Numbered from the stretch's first letter, positions 17,401 through 27,725 are shown. The stretch: 64,000 bases of DNA from Bradyrhizobium guangdongense (GCF_004114975.1 NZ_CP030051.1:5456001-5520000), one strand, 5' to 3'. Program-made: numbers and translations. Notes: generated by a model not told the origin, from the sequence alone.

Positions 17401-17644
17401 TATGCTCGATGTCGTTGACGGTCGTCGTCAGCGCGCGCTGGAACGGCGTGGTGATACGGCCGGACATCTGGTCGGGCGGCAGGCCGGTGTATTGCCACAC
17501 TACTCCGATGACGGGGATGCGGATGTCCGGAAAGATGTCGGTCGGCGTCCGCAGCGCCGCGAGCGGTCCGATGATCAGCAGCAGAAGCGCGAGCACGACA
17601 AACGTATAGGGCCGGCTCAGGGCAATACGGACCAGAGCAATCAT
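14465..17644 (-). CDS. RND multidrug/solvent efflux permease (AcrB/HAE1 family)
   Basis: 1059 residues, normal for the family. N-terminal TM1 follows MIALVRIALSRPYTFVVL; PTDIFPDIRIPVIGVVWQY begins the first porter domain; TM4 carries GGLALAVGILVDDATVTIEN with the two Asp of the proton relay, and TM10-12 contain TGAIMCMGVATANSVLVIAF. It exports hydrophobic compounds by proton antiport. The absence of a CusA-type metal-binding Met cluster argues for organic substrates. Upstream gene of a two-gene operon with its adaptor; a 159-base gap separates it from the chemotaxis gene. Confidence 0.93.
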   Translation of the reverse strand: MIALVRIALSRPYTFVVLALLLLIIGPLAALRTPTDIFPDIRIPVIGVVWQYTGLPPDQMSGRITTPFQRALTTTVNDIEHITANSYNGFGIIKIFFQPNVDIRTANAQVTAISQTLIKQMPPGATPPLILNYSASTVPIIQVALSGDGLTEQNLADIGINQLRTPLVTVPGAAIPYPFGGKQRQVQIDLDPTALQARGLSGQDVANALAAQNLITPVGTQKIGQFEYNIQLNNSPLRIDELGNLPIRTVNGAMVYVRDVASVRDGNPPQTNIVHVDGNRSVLMMVLKAGATSTLDIIAGIKQKVIDVKDQMPDALKIGFIGDQSVFVRGAIEGVAFEGVIAALLTSVMILLFLGSWRSTIIIAVSIPLSVLGAIIMLSAIGETLNIMTLGGLALAVGILVDDATVTIENINYHLEQGKPVEQSILDGANQIVTPAFVSLLCICIVFVPMFFLTGVARFLFVPMAEAVMFAMIWSFILSRTLVPTMANYLLQAHVHHQGEPPKSRNPLVWFQRGFEARFERIRGGYRGLLGLALAHRAVFAIGFICVVGASFALVPFLGRNFFPSVDAGNILMHVRTQVGTRVEETANQLADVQKAVRRLIPGEIETMTDNIGMPISGINMTYNNTGVIGPQDGDIQIKLREGHKPTEEHVKVLREQLPRLFPGVSFAFLPADIVSQILNFGAPAPIDLQIRGANLGANFAYANKLLAKVRKVPGIADARIQQSPNAPTFNIDVDRTRAQYVGLTERDVTNSLVVNLAGSSQVAPTYYLNPDNGVSYSIVMQTPQYQIDSLSALQTLPITASGNSQSPILGGIADIKRSTSSAVVSQYDIQSMVQIFATTSGRDLGAVSNDIRQVIAETAKEVPKGSSVVLLGQVQTMNSAFTGLLFGLLGAVVLIYFLIVVNFQSWSDPFVIITALPAALAGIVWMLFTTQTTLSVPALTGAIMCMGVATANSVLVIAFARERYEELGDPIAAALEAGFVRFRPVLMTALAMIIGMAPMALGLGEGGEQNAPLGRAVIGGLIFATFATLMFVPVVFSMVHKKQGAKAAAALETSHVAH

Positions 17645-17803
17645 GCGCCAGGCAAATCCAGGTCAAGCGAGAATACGGAATCCGCCCCCACGGCGATCCC
17701 GCTTTCCCTTTACCCGAGCACCGCCGGAAACGCTAATCGTCGCGCATTCACTTCCCTGCTACCGCACTGCAAGATTTACATCGCAGCCATGCGGCCGCAC
17801 CCC

Positions 17804-19900
17804 TCACGCGGCGCGGACCGTATCGAGGAACTTGCCGACCTCGAGCTTGAGGCGATTGGAGTCGCGGGACAGCATCTGTGCCGCGGACAGGACCTGAGAC
17901 GAAGCCGAACCCGTCTCGGCGGCGCCACGCTGGACGTTGCCGACATTGGATGACACCTGCTGCGTTCCCTTGGCCGCCTGCTGCACGTTGCGCGCGATCT
18001 CCTGGGTCGCTGCGCCCTGCTCCTCGACGGCCGCCGCGATAGCCGAGGCGATCTCGGAGAGGTTCGCAATCGAGCCTCCGATGTCCCGGATCGCGCCGAC
18101 GGATTCCTGGGTGGCCGCTTGCATGTCGGTGATTTGCTGCGAGATCTCGCTGGTGGCCCTGGCGGTCTGCTCGGCGAGCGCTTTCACCTCGGAGGCGACC
18201 ACCGCAAAGCCCCGGCCGGCCTCACCGGCTCGCGCCGCCTCGATCGTGGCGTTGAGAGCCAGGAGATTGGTCTGGCCAGCGATCTGGTCGATCAGCTCGA
18301 TGACGTCACCTATCCTGGCGGCCGCTTTCGACAATTCACCGATCCTGTCGTTGGTCCGCCCAGCCTGGCCAACGGCGTCGTTGGCCATCCGAGCCTGATC
18401 CTGCACCCGCCGGCTGATCTCGTTGACCGACGACGAGAGCTGCTCGGTCGCCGAGGCGACCGATTGCACATTGGAGGAAGCCTCGTCCGAGGCGGAGGTG
18501 ACCACTACGGCCAACTCCATGGCGCGGCCGGCGGTGCTGTTCAAAGTGCCGGCGGAGGCCTCGAGCTCGGTCGAAGCCGAGGAGACCGTATCGACGATCT
18601 CGCCGATGGCCGTCTCGAATTGACCGGCAAGCCGGTGCATGTCTGCCTTGCGCTGCGCGGTCGCGATCTGATCCTGCCTGATCTTCGCCTCCCCCTCCAT
18701 GCGCGCCTTCTCTTCCGCCTTGACCTTGAACAGTTCGACCGCGTGCGCCATGTCCCCGATCTCGTCGTTGCGGCCGAGGCCGGGCAGCACGAGGGCAAAA
18801 TTGCCGGCGGCAAGTTCGCCCATGGCGCTCGTCAGCGCGGAGAGCGGGCGCGATATCCGTGCGAACGCGACCCAGAAGCTGAGCAGTGAAAGAGCAATGT
18901 TCGCAACGAGAATGCCGCCGCTGACTTCCAGGTTGAAGCTGCTGCTTGCGGCAAGTCCCGCAGCCTCCCGGTCAGCGTCCGCGGCAATGGCCTGCCCGAG
19001 CTGCAGGATCGCGTTGATGGCGCTGGTCGCGCTCGCCACGTAGTCGTTGCCACTGATCTTGTATTCACCGGCCTTGCCATCCTTGATCACGTCGGCGCGC
19101 AGCGAGCCATAGAGGCGGAAGTACTTCTGCTCGACGTCCTTTATCGCTTGAGCGAGATCGGCCGAAATATCGGCGCGCTGGGCAATGGGAGAGATCGTGT
19201 TCCAGGCAAGCTCGACATGGCCACGGAATCCGGACATCAAGCCGATGCCGTCGGCGGTGAGTTTTGCGCGGGCGCTGATCAAGCCTCCGAGAAAGGCCCG
19301 CTCGCGGCCGGCATTCTCGGCCATTTCCGCGGTGAGATGGCGAAGCCCCACAAACCGCGTCATCGCCGGCGACGGAGCATCGGTCAACGTCTCCAAGGTG
19401 AGCCGCAACCGGTGAGCCGCGGTCTCGATGAGGCCGGTCAGGGCCGGAACGAGCGCGCTGACAATGGCAGGATCGCGCCCGGTCCCCGGCTTGGCGAGTT
19501 CGGCGTCGACCTTTTGCCGCAGGCTCTCGATGTTCTGAAGCGCGCGTTCGGCCTCGGCGATGCGAGGTTCGGCGATTTGCATGGCGGGCAGGCTGCGCAG
19601 GCGCCGTGCAGCATCGCGGAACGACCGGTCGGACTCCGCGCGGATCCGGCCGATATCGGCACGGCGATCCTCAGCGATGGTCTCGGGCGCGTTCAGCGCC
19701 GCGTTCGTCATTCCCCTTTCGAGCGCCCATTGCCCGGCGCTTCGCAGCAATTGCTGCGAGATGCCGTTGAGCTCGACGAAGGCGTGCGCCTCCTCTCGGC
19801 TATGATAGGCCCGAACGGCCGTGAAAGCGGTGGCGGCCACTCCCATCAGCGCAAGCGCCGAGACAATCAGAGGCAGGATCGTTCCAATTCGCACGCGCAC
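17804..19900 (-). CDS. Methyl-accepting chemotaxis protein with large helical periplasmic sensor
   Basis: 698 residues starting at GTG 19900, with AGGGGAA upstream. TM1 is at about 8-29, a helical periplasmic domain at 30-325 and TM2 at about 328-347, then HAMP (about 348-400) and the signalling domain to the end. The sensor contains [14 protein letters not shown]...[17 protein letters not shown], which resembles the NIT (nitrate/nitrite-sensing-like) domain; this is a weak call. The hairpin tip reads [20 protein letters not shown]. No CheR-tethering pentapeptide is seen at the C-terminus, which ends [11 protein letters not shown] like its two tandem neighbours. Confidence 0.92.
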   Translation of the reverse strand: MRVRIGTILPLIVSALALMGVAATAFTAVRAYHSREEAHAFVELNGISQQLLRSAGQWALERGMTNAALNAPETIAEDRRADIGRIRAESDRSFRDAARRLRSLPAMQIAEPRIAEAERALQNIESLRQKVDAELAKPGTGRDPAIVSALVPALTGLIETAAHRLRLTLETLTDAPSPAMTRFVGLRHLTAEMAENAGRERAFLGGLISARAKLTADGIGLMSGFRGHVELAWNTISPIAQRADISADLAQAIKDVEQKYFRLYGSLRADVIKDGKAGEYKISGNDYVASATSAINAILQLGQAIAADADREAAGLAASSSFNLEVSGGILVANIALSLLSFWVAFARISRPLSALTSAMGELAAGNFALVLPGLGRNDEIGDMAHAVELFKVKAEEKARMEGEAKIRQDQIATAQRKADMHRLAGQFETAIGEIVDTVSSASTELEASAGTLNSTAGRAMELAVVVTSASDEASSNVQSVASATEQLSSSVNEISRRVQDQARMANDAVGQAGRTNDRIGELSKAAARIGDVIELIDQIAGQTNLLALNATIEAARAGEAGRGFAVVASEVKALAEQTARATSEISQQITDMQAATQESVGAIRDIGGSIANLSEIASAIAAAVEEQGAATQEIARNVQQAAKGTQQVSSNVGNVQRGAAETGSASSQVLSAAQMLSRDSNRLKLEVGKFLDTVRAA

Positions 19901-20133
19901 GGCCAGCTTCCCCTCTCCTGAGCGCTGCTGTCGAACAGGCAGCTGGGTGGAAGCAATAACCGGCTTTCACAACACCTAGTTGTCTCACATCAAAGATCGT
20001 CGGGGTTTCAACTCCGCGCCTGATTTCATCGGATTGTATGATTATCGAATGGTTGTCGACCGCGCGCCGGTCAAAGCACAACGATGGCGGCGATCGGAGC
20101 GATCGCCACCTTGACGTCCGGTCGTGCGCGCCG

Positions 20134-21828
20134 CTACGCCGCGCGCACGGAGTTCAGGAACTTGCCGACCTCGAGCTTGAGGCGGTTGCTGTCACGCGAC
20201 AACATCTGCGCCGCTGACAGCACCTGCGACGACGCCGAACCGGTCTCGGAGGCGCCGCGCTGAACATCTCCGACATTCGACGAGACCTGCTGGGTGCCTT
20301 GAGCGGCCTGCTGGACGTTGCGGGCGATCTCCTGGGTGGCCGCGCCCTGCTGCTCCACGGCCGCCGCGATCGCCGCGGAGATCTCCGCCAGGCGCGCGAT
20401 GGTGCCGCTGATTTCGCTGATGGCGCTCACCGACTCCTGGGTCGCGGACTGGATGCCGCCGACCTGCTGGCCGATTTCGCCGGTCGCCTTGGCGGTCTGC
20501 TCGGCGAGCGCCTTGACCTCGGAAGCGACGACGGCGAAACCACGACCGGCCTCGCCCGCACGGGCCGCTTCAATCGTGGCGTTGAGGGCGAGGAGATTGG
20601 TCTGGCCGGCGATGGCGTTGATCAGCTCGACGACATCGCCAATTCGCGCTGCAGCCCGTGACAATTCGCTGACACGGTCGGTGGTGGCGTGGGCTTGGTT
20701 GACCGCTTCGCTCGCAATCCGGGATGAGTCCTGGACCTGCCGGCTGATTTCGCGCACCGACGACGACATCTCCTCGGCGGCCGTCGCCACCGAATGAACG
20801 TTGGCGGAAGCCTCTTCGGAACCTGCCGCAACGGCGACCGACAATTCCTGCGCGCGGCCCGCGGTCGAGGACAGGGTCGAAGCGGAAGCTTCAAGCTCGG
20901 TTGCGGCTGACGAGACGGTCTCGACGATTTCGCCGATCGCGGCCTCGAAGCCGTTGGCGAGCTTCGTCATCTCGGCTTTGCGCTGGGCATCGGCACGGCG
21001 TTGCACCGCCTGCACCTCGTCGCGGCTGAAGCGGATGATGGTCTGCACGGTCTGAAGGTTGCGCAGTGCCTCGCCGATCTCGTCGTCGCGTTTGATCACG
21101 ATGCGATTGTCGAGCTTGTCCTGGACCAGGTTGACCAAGGTTTCGTTGAGGTGCTGCATCGGTCCCTGGATCGCCCGCATGGTCGCAAGGCCGGCGAAGC
21201 CGCCGATGCCCACGCCCGCGACGGCCAGTAGCGACAGGATCAGACTGGTCGAACCCGCGGCGGACAGCACCCCGACGACACACAGCGCCAGCATGAACAG
21301 CGTCTGAAGCGCCAGCATCGTCACGAGGCGCGCCTTCAGCGTCCTGGTGAAGATGGAAAAGCCGTCAAGCCAGGAACGACGGCGGATGATGCCGCCATCG
21401 ATCCGATAGCCATGCGGCTTCTTCTCGCGGATCGCTGCGTAAACCTCTTCGGCGAGCCTGCGCTGGTCGGCCGGCAGCTTGGTCCGGATCGAGGTGTACC
21501 CCTTGACCTGACCGTTCTCGCGCATCGGTGACGCGGTTGCCAGCACCCAGTAGAAGTCGCCGTTCTTGCGGCGGTTCTTCACCGCGCCGAGCCACGGCTT
21601 GCCGGCCTTCAGCGTGTCCCAGAGATTGTCGAATGCCTCCGGCGGCATGTCGGGATGACGAACGATGTTATGCGGCTGGCCCATCAGTTCCGCCGACGAG
21701 AAGCCGGCAGCCGCGATGAAGTCGTCGTTGAAATAGGTCAGCTTGCCCTTGAGATCGGTGCGGGAGACGATCAGCGTCTCGTCGCTCACCGGATATTCGA
21801 CGTCGGTGACGGGAAAATTCTTGCGCAT
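20134..21828 (-). CDS. Methyl-accepting chemotaxis protein with N-terminal PAS domain (Aer-like)
   Basis: 564 residues from ATG 21828; GGAGG sits 6 bases upstream, so the TTG at 21831 is not needed. The cytoplasmic PAS domain (about 10-115: [47 protein letters not shown]) matches Aer-type FAD redox sensors. A hydrophobic stretch (about 165-215) forms a membrane hairpin, then comes a HAMP-like linker and the MCP signalling domain with [20 protein letters not shown]. Aer-like proteins sense energy or oxygen status through bound FAD; binding here is inferred. Confidence 0.93.
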   Translation of the reverse strand: MRKNFPVTDVEYPVSDETLIVSRTDLKGKLTYFNDDFIAAAGFSSAELMGQPHNIVRHPDMPPEAFDNLWDTLKAGKPWLGAVKNRRKNGDFYWVLATASPMRENGQVKGYTSIRTKLPADQRRLAEEVYAAIREKKPHGYRIDGGIIRRRSWLDGFSIFTRTLKARLVTMLALQTLFMLALCVVGVLSAAGSTSLILSLLAVAGVGIGGFAGLATMRAIQGPMQHLNETLVNLVQDKLDNRIVIKRDDEIGEALRNLQTVQTIIRFSRDEVQAVQRRADAQRKAEMTKLANGFEAAIGEIVETVSSAATELEASASTLSSTAGRAQELSVAVAAGSEEASANVHSVATAAEEMSSSVREISRQVQDSSRIASEAVNQAHATTDRVSELSRAAARIGDVVELINAIAGQTNLLALNATIEAARAGEAGRGFAVVASEVKALAEQTAKATGEIGQQVGGIQSATQESVSAISEISGTIARLAEISAAIAAAVEQQGAATQEIARNVQQAAQGTQQVSSNVGDVQRGASETGSASSQVLSAAQMLSRDSNRLKLEVGKFLNSVRAA

Positions 21829-22008
21829 CAAAGGCCTCCAAACGAACGGACTATGGATTCATTCCAATTCGGACGGCCGCTATTCGAGTCGTCTGATGCA
21901 ATTCTCGTAAATCGAATTTAACTAACGATGAAAGCCGGCCCTACGTAAGTTTACGGAGGGCCTCCACGATCCTACGTGCAGCGATATCATGTTACCGGCC
22001 ACGAATAG

Positions 22009-22038
22009 AAAAAGAGCGGCACCAGCGGCGCCGCTCTT
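22009..22038 (-). terminator. Rho-independent terminator of the third chemotaxis gene
   Basis: On the minus strand, downstream of the stop at 22064, AAGAGCGGCGCC pairs with GGTGCCGCTCTT (12-base arms with one mismatch and a 3-base loop). The stem runs straight into TTTTTC. Arms are at 22027-22038 and 22012-22023, with the T-run from 22013 down to 22009. It is the clearest intrinsic terminator in the window. Confidence 0.8.
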
Positions 22039-22063
22039 GCGTGAGATATATCGCCGCTGCCGC

Positions 22064-23755
22064 TTACGCAGCGCGGACGTTGGTCAGGAATCTTCCGACC
22101 TCGGTCTTGAGCCGGTTCGAATCGTTCGAGAGCATCTGGGCCGCCGACAACACCTGCGAGGAAGCCGTGCCGGTCTCGGTCGCGCCGCGCTGCACGTCCG
22201 TGATGTTGGAAGAGACCTGCTGTGTGCCGTGGGCCGCCTGCTGCACGTTGCGGGCGATTTCCTGAGTCGCAGCACCCTGCTCCTCCACCGCGGCCGCGAT
22301 GGCCGAGGAGATTTCCGAAAGCCGCTCGATGGTCGAGGAGATCTCCTTGATCGCGCCGACCGAGTCGTTGGTCGCCGCCTGGATGCCGGAGATCTGCTGG
22401 CCGATCTCGCCGGTCGCCTTTGCAGTCTGCTCGGCAAGCGCCTTCACCTCGGAGGCAACAACCGCGAAGCCGCGGCCGGCCTCACCGGCACGGGCCGCCT
22501 CGATGGTCGCGTTCAGCGCCAGGAGATTGGTCTGGCCGGCGATGGTGTTGATCAGCTCGACGACGTCCCCGATGCGCGATGCCGCCTTCGACAGCTCGCT
22601 GACGCGCTCGGTGGTCGCACGCGCCTGGCCGACGGCGTCGCCGGCCATCCGCGCCGATTCCTGTACCTGGCGGCTGATCTCGCCGACCGAGGAGGCCATC
22701 TCTTCGGTCGCCGAAGCCACCGACTGCACGTTGGTCGAAGCTTCCTCCGACGCGCCGGCAACGGTGGTCGCCAGCCGCTGCGAGCGGTCGGCAGTTGACG
22801 TCAGCGTCGAGGCGGAGGCCTCGAGCTGCGTGGAGGCCGACGACACGGTCTGGACGATCTCCCCGATCATGGTTTCGAATTCGCGGGTGATGTTGTCGAC
22901 GCGGCGGCCACGCTCGATCTTGGCTTCAGCGTCCGCGGCCGCGGCTTCGTCGGCAGCCTTCTTGGCGATCAGCGCGTCCTTGAAGATCTGGAGTACGTCG
23001 GCCATGGCGCCGATCTCGGTCTTCTCGCCGCGATGCGGGACTTCGGCTGACAGCTCGCCCTTGCCGAGCGCCTGCATCGGCTCGATGATGGAGTTGATCC
23101 CGCTCGACACGTCTTGGACGAGGTAGAAGCCGACGCCGATGCCGATGACGACGGCAGCAGCGAGGATGATCGAGACCAGCATGAACGCGAAGGAATAACT
23201 GTCGGCTGCAGCCTGCGCAGCTTCGTCACCACCCCTCGTGTTGAGCTCGATATCCTTCGTAAGAACCTCATCCGCCGCGAGGCTGATCTTGTTGACCGTT
23301 TTGAAGTTCAGCTCCTGGGCTTCGTGCGGGACCTTGCCGGCCTCCTTGCGCGAGAGCGCCATCACCTCCTCGGTGCCCTTTTTATAGTCGTCCCAGAGCT
23401 TTGCCCACTGGCCGTACAGCGCCCGCTCCTCCGGCGAAGTGATCATCGTCTCGTAGCGGCTGCGGATCTTGGCAAGCGCCTCGATCACGGTCGCCGCCGT
23501 CTTTTCGACGGTGAGCTTGTCCTCCAGCGTCTCGGACAGCATGTGCTGGCGGACCACGTTGCGATAGGTGATGACGCTCGCCCGGAGTTCGCCCAGCACG
23601 CGCACACTCGGCATCCAGTTCGTGGTGATGTCGACGGTGTTGGCATTCATCGACCGCATCTTCGCGACGGCGAGCAGACCCATACCGGTCATGGCGAGCA
23701 GCAGGAACGCCAGGACACTGATGATCTTGGCGCGGATGGAAATCGAAGCGAGCAT
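22064..23755 (-). CDS. Methyl-accepting chemotaxis protein with four-helix-bundle sensor
   Basis: 563 residues from ATG 23755. TM1 ([23 protein letters not shown]...) is followed by a periplasmic domain of about 160 residues containing [14 protein letters not shown] and [12 protein letters not shown], typical of the 4HB_MCP sensor class. TM2 ([21 protein letters not shown]) lies near 185-205, then HAMP and the signalling domain with the [20 protein letters not shown] tip. Ligand unknown. The C-terminus [12 protein letters not shown] is nearly identical to the two other chemotaxis proteins downstream. Confidence 0.93.
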   Translation of the reverse strand: MLASISIRAKIISVLAFLLLAMTGMGLLAVAKMRSMNANTVDITTNWMPSVRVLGELRASVITYRNVVRQHMLSETLEDKLTVEKTAATVIEALAKIRSRYETMITSPEERALYGQWAKLWDDYKKGTEEVMALSRKEAGKVPHEAQELNFKTVNKISLAADEVLTKDIELNTRGGDEAAQAAADSYSFAFMLVSIILAAAVVIGIGVGFYLVQDVSSGINSIIEPMQALGKGELSAEVPHRGEKTEIGAMADVLQIFKDALIAKKAADEAAAADAEAKIERGRRVDNITREFETMIGEIVQTVSSASTQLEASASTLTSTADRSQRLATTVAGASEEASTNVQSVASATEEMASSVGEISRQVQESARMAGDAVGQARATTERVSELSKAASRIGDVVELINTIAGQTNLLALNATIEAARAGEAGRGFAVVASEVKALAEQTAKATGEIGQQISGIQAATNDSVGAIKEISSTIERLSEISSAIAAAVEEQGAATQEIARNVQQAAHGTQQVSSNITDVQRGATETGTASSQVLSAAQMLSNDSNRLKTEVGRFLTNVRAA

Positions 23756-23924
23756 AATACGGTCTCTTTGTGTTGGCGCGATGTGCGTCCGAAAGGTTTT
23801 GCGAATCAACCAAAGGGAGCAGCACCGACATCCTGCACCAGAGCACCTGTGAAGATGTTAACTACGACTCCGTACGAGTACGAAGCCTCAAAGAAGTGAA
23901 CAGGCAGCTAAGAACGCTCTGCGC

Positions 23925-25202
23925 TTAGCGCATGAGCCTAAGCGCGTCGGTGAAAAAGGCGGGGCCGCCGAAATTGCCTGATTTGAGGGCGAGCAACATG
24001 CCGCCTTTCTCAGCGCCAACCGCGCGCAGCACCGGAACCCCCGGGGCGATTTCTACCCCCACGAGAAATCCGGGAATCTTCAACCGGTCGACCACGGCGC
24101 CCGAGGTCTCGCCCCCCGCGACGACCAAACGGCGCACGCCGGCGCCCGCCAGGCCTTCGGCGATGTCCGCCATGGCCTGCTCGATCGCATGGCCGGCGGC
24201 ATCGCGGCCGTGGCGCGCCTGAACGGCGGCGACAGCTTCAGGCGTCGCGCTCGAAGCGATCAGTACCGGACCGTCGGCAAGCCGCGGTCGCGCCCAAGCG
24301 AGCGCACGCTCGGTCTCGCTTGTGCCCGCGACAATTTGCTCCGGGTCGAGATGAAGAACCGGCATGGCGCGCTCGGCATTGGCGATCTGCTGAAGCGTCG
24401 CCTGCGAGCAGCTTCCGGCAAGGCAGGCCGCAGGTCCGCCAACGACGGCGCCCGCGTCACTGCTCGCCGAAGCCGGTTTGACCTTGCCCGTCGAGACCAG
24501 CGCCCGCGCCAGGCCGAGGCCGATGCCGGAGGCGCCGACCGACAGCCGATGCTCTGCGGCGACGAGGCTGATGGTCTCGAGATCGCGGTCGAACACGGCA
24601 TCGATGACGGCCGCACCGATGCCCTTGCCCGCGAGTTCGGCGAGCCGTGCGCGCACGGCGTCCGCGCCGCGCGTGACGGTGGCGAGGTCGACGAGGCCCA
24701 CTTGCGTCCGGCTCTGGCGCGTCAGCACGCGCACCAGGTTGGAATCGTGCATGGGATTGAGCGGATGGTCCTTCAGCGGGCTCTCGTTCAGCGGCACGGC
24801 GCCGACGAAGAGATTGCCCTGATAGACGGTGCGGCCGGTCTCGGGAAAGGCCGGCGTGACCAGCACGACGGCCTCGCCGCAATCCGCGCGCAGCGCGTCC
24901 ATGACAGGGCCGATGTTACCGGCATCCGTGGAATCGAAGGTCGAGCAAATCTTGAACAGCACGTGACTCGCGCTGCGGCCGCGCAACCATTTTTCCGCTG
25001 CCCGCGAGCGCGACACCGCAAGGCCGGGCTCGATCGACCGGCTCTTCAGCGACACCACGACGGCATCAACTTCAGGCAGCGCAAGATCGTCGGCCGGCAC
25101 GCCGATAGTCTGGACGGTACGCAGGCCCGCGCGGGTCAGCGTGTTCGCGAGATCGGAGGCGCCGGTGTAATCGTCGGCGATGCAGCCCAGGGCAAGAGTC
25201 AC
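23925..25202 (-). CDS. otnK: 3-oxo-tetronate kinase
   Basis: 425-residue four-carbon acid sugar kinase family protein (formerly DUF1537). It begins ALGCIADDYTGASDLANTL with the conserved D-D-x-T-G-A; the nucleotide-binding C-terminal part includes LVVAGGETSGAVVDRL and GVPVLRAVGAEKGGMLLALKSGNFG. It phosphorylates 3-oxo-tetronate to the 4-phosphate in L-threonate/D-erythronate catabolism. GTG start at 25202, coupled by a 4-base overlap (GTGA) to the stop of otnI. Family name and operon partners make the assignment strong. Confidence 0.92.
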   Translation of the reverse strand: MTLALGCIADDYTGASDLANTLTRAGLRTVQTIGVPADDLALPEVDAVVVSLKSRSIEPGLAVSRSRAAEKWLRGRSASHVLFKICSTFDSTDAGNIGPVMDALRADCGEAVVLVTPAFPETGRTVYQGNLFVGAVPLNESPLKDHPLNPMHDSNLVRVLTRQSRTQVGLVDLATVTRGADAVRARLAELAGKGIGAAVIDAVFDRDLETISLVAAEHRLSVGASGIGLGLARALVSTGKVKPASASSDAGAVVGGPAACLAGSCSQATLQQIANAERAMPVLHLDPEQIVAGTSETERALAWARPRLADGPVLIASSATPEAVAAVQARHGRDAAGHAIEQAMADIAEGLAGAGVRRLVVAGGETSGAVVDRLKIPGFLVGVEIAPGVPVLRAVGAEKGGMLLALKSGNFGGPAFFTDALRLMR

Positions 25203-25981
25203 GGTTTCACTCCCGCATAGGGCTTGAACCAGGCAAGACCATCATTGGTCTTGCCGCGCGGATTGTATTCGCAGCCGACGAAGCCGGCATAGCCGAGCCG
25301 GTCGAGTTCGTCGAACAGGAACGGATAGTTCAGCTCCTCGCCATCGGGCTCGTTGCGCGAAGGAATGCTGGCGATCTGGACATGGCCGATGATCGGCATC
25401 ATCTCGCGCAGTCGCATGGTGACGTCGCCGTGGATGATCTGGCAATGATAGATGTCGAACTGGAGCTTCAGGTTCGGAAGCCGCAACTCCTGGATCAGGT
25501 CGCGGGCGAAGCCGAAATCGTTGAGGAAGTAGCCGGGCACGTTGCGCGCGTTGATCGGCTCAATCACCACGTCGATCCCGTGCGGCGCGAAGAATTCCGC
25601 GGTCCAGGCCACCGACTTGTAGAACGCCTCGATCGCGAGGCGCTCACCGCGATTGGCGATTCCGGCCATCAAATGCAGGCGCTTGACGCCGGTCACCTTG
25701 GCATAGGGCAGCGCCGTATCCAGGCTCGCCTTGAGATCGGAGAAGCGCGAAGGCAGCGCAGCAAAACCCTTCTCCCCGGCATTCCAGTCGCCCGGCGGCA
25801 AATTGAACAGGGCCTGGGTGAGGCCATTGCGCTGGAGCCGCTCGCCGACGGCTTCCACCGGATGCTCGTAGGGGAAGAGAAATTCGACCGCGGTGAATCC
25901 GGCTTGGGCAGCGGCATCGAAGCGATCGAGGAACGGCACCTCGGTGAACATCATCGAGAGGTTGGCGGCGAAACGGGGCAT
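25199..25981 (-). CDS. otnI: 2-oxo-tetronate isomerase (hydroxypyruvate isomerase family)
   Basis: 260-residue TIM-barrel sugar-isomerase-like protein, start ATG 25981. Motifs: RFAANLSMMFTEVPFLDRF, VEFLFPYEHP, NLPPGDWNAGEKGFA, EPINARNVPGYFLND, LQFDIYHCQIIHGD (metal ligands Asp/His) and GCEYNPRGKTNDGLAW. It converts 2-oxo-tetronate to 3-oxo-tetronate. Hydroxypyruvate isomerase Hyi is the close alternative, but linkage to otnK and ltnD favours OtnI. Confidence 0.9.
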   Translation of the reverse strand: MPRFAANLSMMFTEVPFLDRFDAAAQAGFTAVEFLFPYEHPVEAVGERLQRNGLTQALFNLPPGDWNAGEKGFAALPSRFSDLKASLDTALPYAKVTGVKRLHLMAGIANRGERLAIEAFYKSVAWTAEFFAPHGIDVVIEPINARNVPGYFLNDFGFARDLIQELRLPNLKLQFDIYHCQIIHGDVTMRLREMMPIIGHVQIASIPSRNEPDGEELNYPFLFDELDRLGYAGFVGCEYNPRGKTNDGLAWFKPYAGVKP

Positions 25982-25994
25982 TGCGGATCCTCTC

Positions 25995-26912
25995 CTACTT
26001 GTCGCCGGGAAGCTTGACGCCGGTGACCTGCGCATACATCCGCGCCACCGACGCATCGTCGTCGCGGCCCATGCCGGCGGCTGACGTCATCAGGAACATC
26101 TGGAGCGCTGCCGCAGAGACCGGCACCGGGAATCGAGCGCTGCGCGCCATGTCCTGGATGATGCCGAGGTCCTTGACGAAGATCTCCACTGCGCTGCGGG
26201 GCGTGTAGTCGCCGTCGAGCACGTGCGGCATGCGGTTCTCGAACATCCAGGAATTGCCGGCGGACGCCGTGATCACCTCATAGACCTTGCGGATGTCGAG
26301 GCCCTGCTTGGCCGCGAACGCCATCGCCTCGCTGGCGGCGGCGATGTGCACGCCGGCCAGCAATTGGTTGATCATCTTGAAGGCGGCGCCCTGCCCGGCC
26401 GCATCGCCGAGCTCGTAGAGCTTCGCCGCCATGGCATCGAGCGCGGGCCGCGCCTTTGCAAAAGCAGCCGGGCTGCCGGACGCGAGGATCGTCAGCTCGC
26501 CTTGGGCCGCCCGCTGCGCCCCGCCGGAGATCGGCGCATCGAGGTAATGCCTGCCGGTCGTTTCCAACTGTTTCGCCAGGCGCCGGGCCACGTCGGGATC
26601 CATGGTGGCGGATGAGATGAAGACACCGTCCTTCGGAAAGGTCTCCGCGACACCGTCTTTCCCGAACAGGATCGCTTCGGTCTGGGCGGCATTGACGACG
26701 ACGCTGACGACGATGTCGGCATCCTTTGAGGCTTCGGCCGGCGTCTTCGCGCCGGCGCCGCCTTCCTTCACGAAACGCGCCACAGCGTCCGCCGAAACGT
26801 CACAGCCGGTGACGGAATGGCCGGCGCGCTTCAGCGATGTCGCCATGCCATATCCCATCGAGCCAAGCCCGATGACGGCGATGCGCTGGTTTTGTGAGGT
26901 GGAGGCGGACAT
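25995..26912 (-). CDS. ltnD: L-threonate dehydrogenase
   Basis: 305-residue 3-hydroxyisobutyrate-dehydrogenase-family protein from ATG 26912. N-terminal Rossmann motif IAVIGLGSMGYGMATSLKRAG, substrate-binding DAPISGGAQRAAQGELTI and the catalytic Lys region GAAFKMINQLLAGVHIA. It oxidises L-threonate to 2-oxo-L-threonate with NAD. First gene of the ltnD-otnI-otnK operon (13-base gap to otnI) and divergent from otnC. Confidence 0.9.
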   Translation of the reverse strand: MSASTSQNQRIAVIGLGSMGYGMATSLKRAGHSVTGCDVSADAVARFVKEGGAGAKTPAEASKDADIVVSVVVNAAQTEAILFGKDGVAETFPKDGVFISSATMDPDVARRLAKQLETTGRHYLDAPISGGAQRAAQGELTILASGSPAAFAKARPALDAMAAKLYELGDAAGQGAAFKMINQLLAGVHIAAASEAMAFAAKQGLDIRKVYEVITASAGNSWMFENRMPHVLDGDYTPRSAVEIFVKDLGIIQDMARSARFPVPVSAAALQMFLMTSAAGMGRDDDASVARMYAQVTGVKLPGDK

Positions 26913-27017
26913 GCAACTAACCCTTGCGAACGTTTCCTGGACGGCCGGCCTTTGCGGCGGCTCGCGATCTCGAATAACACGGCTTGGCCGCGCTGCCAAA
27001 GCGTGAGACAAGCGGAC

Positions 27018-27704
27018 ATGACGGCCATGAAAATCGAAACGAGCAACGAGACAAGGCTGCGCGAGGATATCTGCCGGTTCGGACGGTCCCTGTTCGAGCG
27101 CGGGCTGACGCCGGGCTCCTCCGGCAATATCAGCGTCAGGCTGGATGGCGGTGGCTGGCTGGTGACGCCGACCAACGCCTCGCTCGGTTTCCTCGATCCC
27201 GCAAAATTATCGCGGCTGGACGAACAGGGCCGGCTGATGTCGGGCGATGCGCCGACCAAGGAAGTTCCGCTGCATACCGCACTCTACGATACGCGCGGAA
27301 GCGCGAGGGCGATCGTGCATCTCCATTCGACGCATTCAGTCGCGCTCTCGATGCTGCCCGAGATCGACCCGCGCGCGGCGCTGCCGCCGATGACGGCCTA
27401 TTACCTGATGAAATGCGGCGCGACTGCACTCGTGCCCTATTACCGCCCTGGCGACCCCGCGGTTGCGGACGCGATCAAGGGATTTGCAGGGAGATATTCA
27501 TCCGTGCTGCTCGCCAATCACGGCCCTGTCGTCGCCGGCGACACGCTGGAAGCGGCGGTGTTCGCGACGGAAGAGCTGGAGGAGACGGCGAAGCTGTATC
27601 TGCTGCTGCGCGGGATGAACCCACGCTATCTTTCGCCGGAGCAGGTGAAGGATCTGGTGAAGGTGTTCGGGCTGACGCTGCCGGAGCATGGGCACGGGCA
27701 TTGA
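27018..27704 (+). CDS. otnC: 3-oxo-tetronate 4-phosphate decarboxylase (class II aldolase family)
   Basis: 228 residues from ATG 27018 (ATG 27027 is a possible alternative). Class II aldolase/adducin fold: LTPGSSGNISVRLDGGGWLVTPTN near the N-terminus, then the metal ligands in IVHLHSTHSVALS and the later NHGPVVAGDTLE. It decarboxylates 3-oxo-tetronate 4-phosphate to dihydroxyacetone phosphate, the last step of the pathway. Transcribed divergently from ltnD across a 105-base gap. Confidence 0.88.
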   Translation: MTAMKIETSNETRLREDICRFGRSLFERGLTPGSSGNISVRLDGGGWLVTPTNASLGFLDPAKLSRLDEQGRLMSGDAPTKEVPLHTALYDTRGSARAIVHLHSTHSVALSMLPEIDPRAALPPMTAYYLMKCGATALVPYYRPGDPAVADAIKGFAGRYSSVLLANHGPVVAGDTLEAAVFATEELEETAKLYLLLRGMNPRYLSPEQVKDLVKVFGLTLPEHGHGH

Positions 27705-27725
27705 GCATTGAGCCGCAAACTCCGT

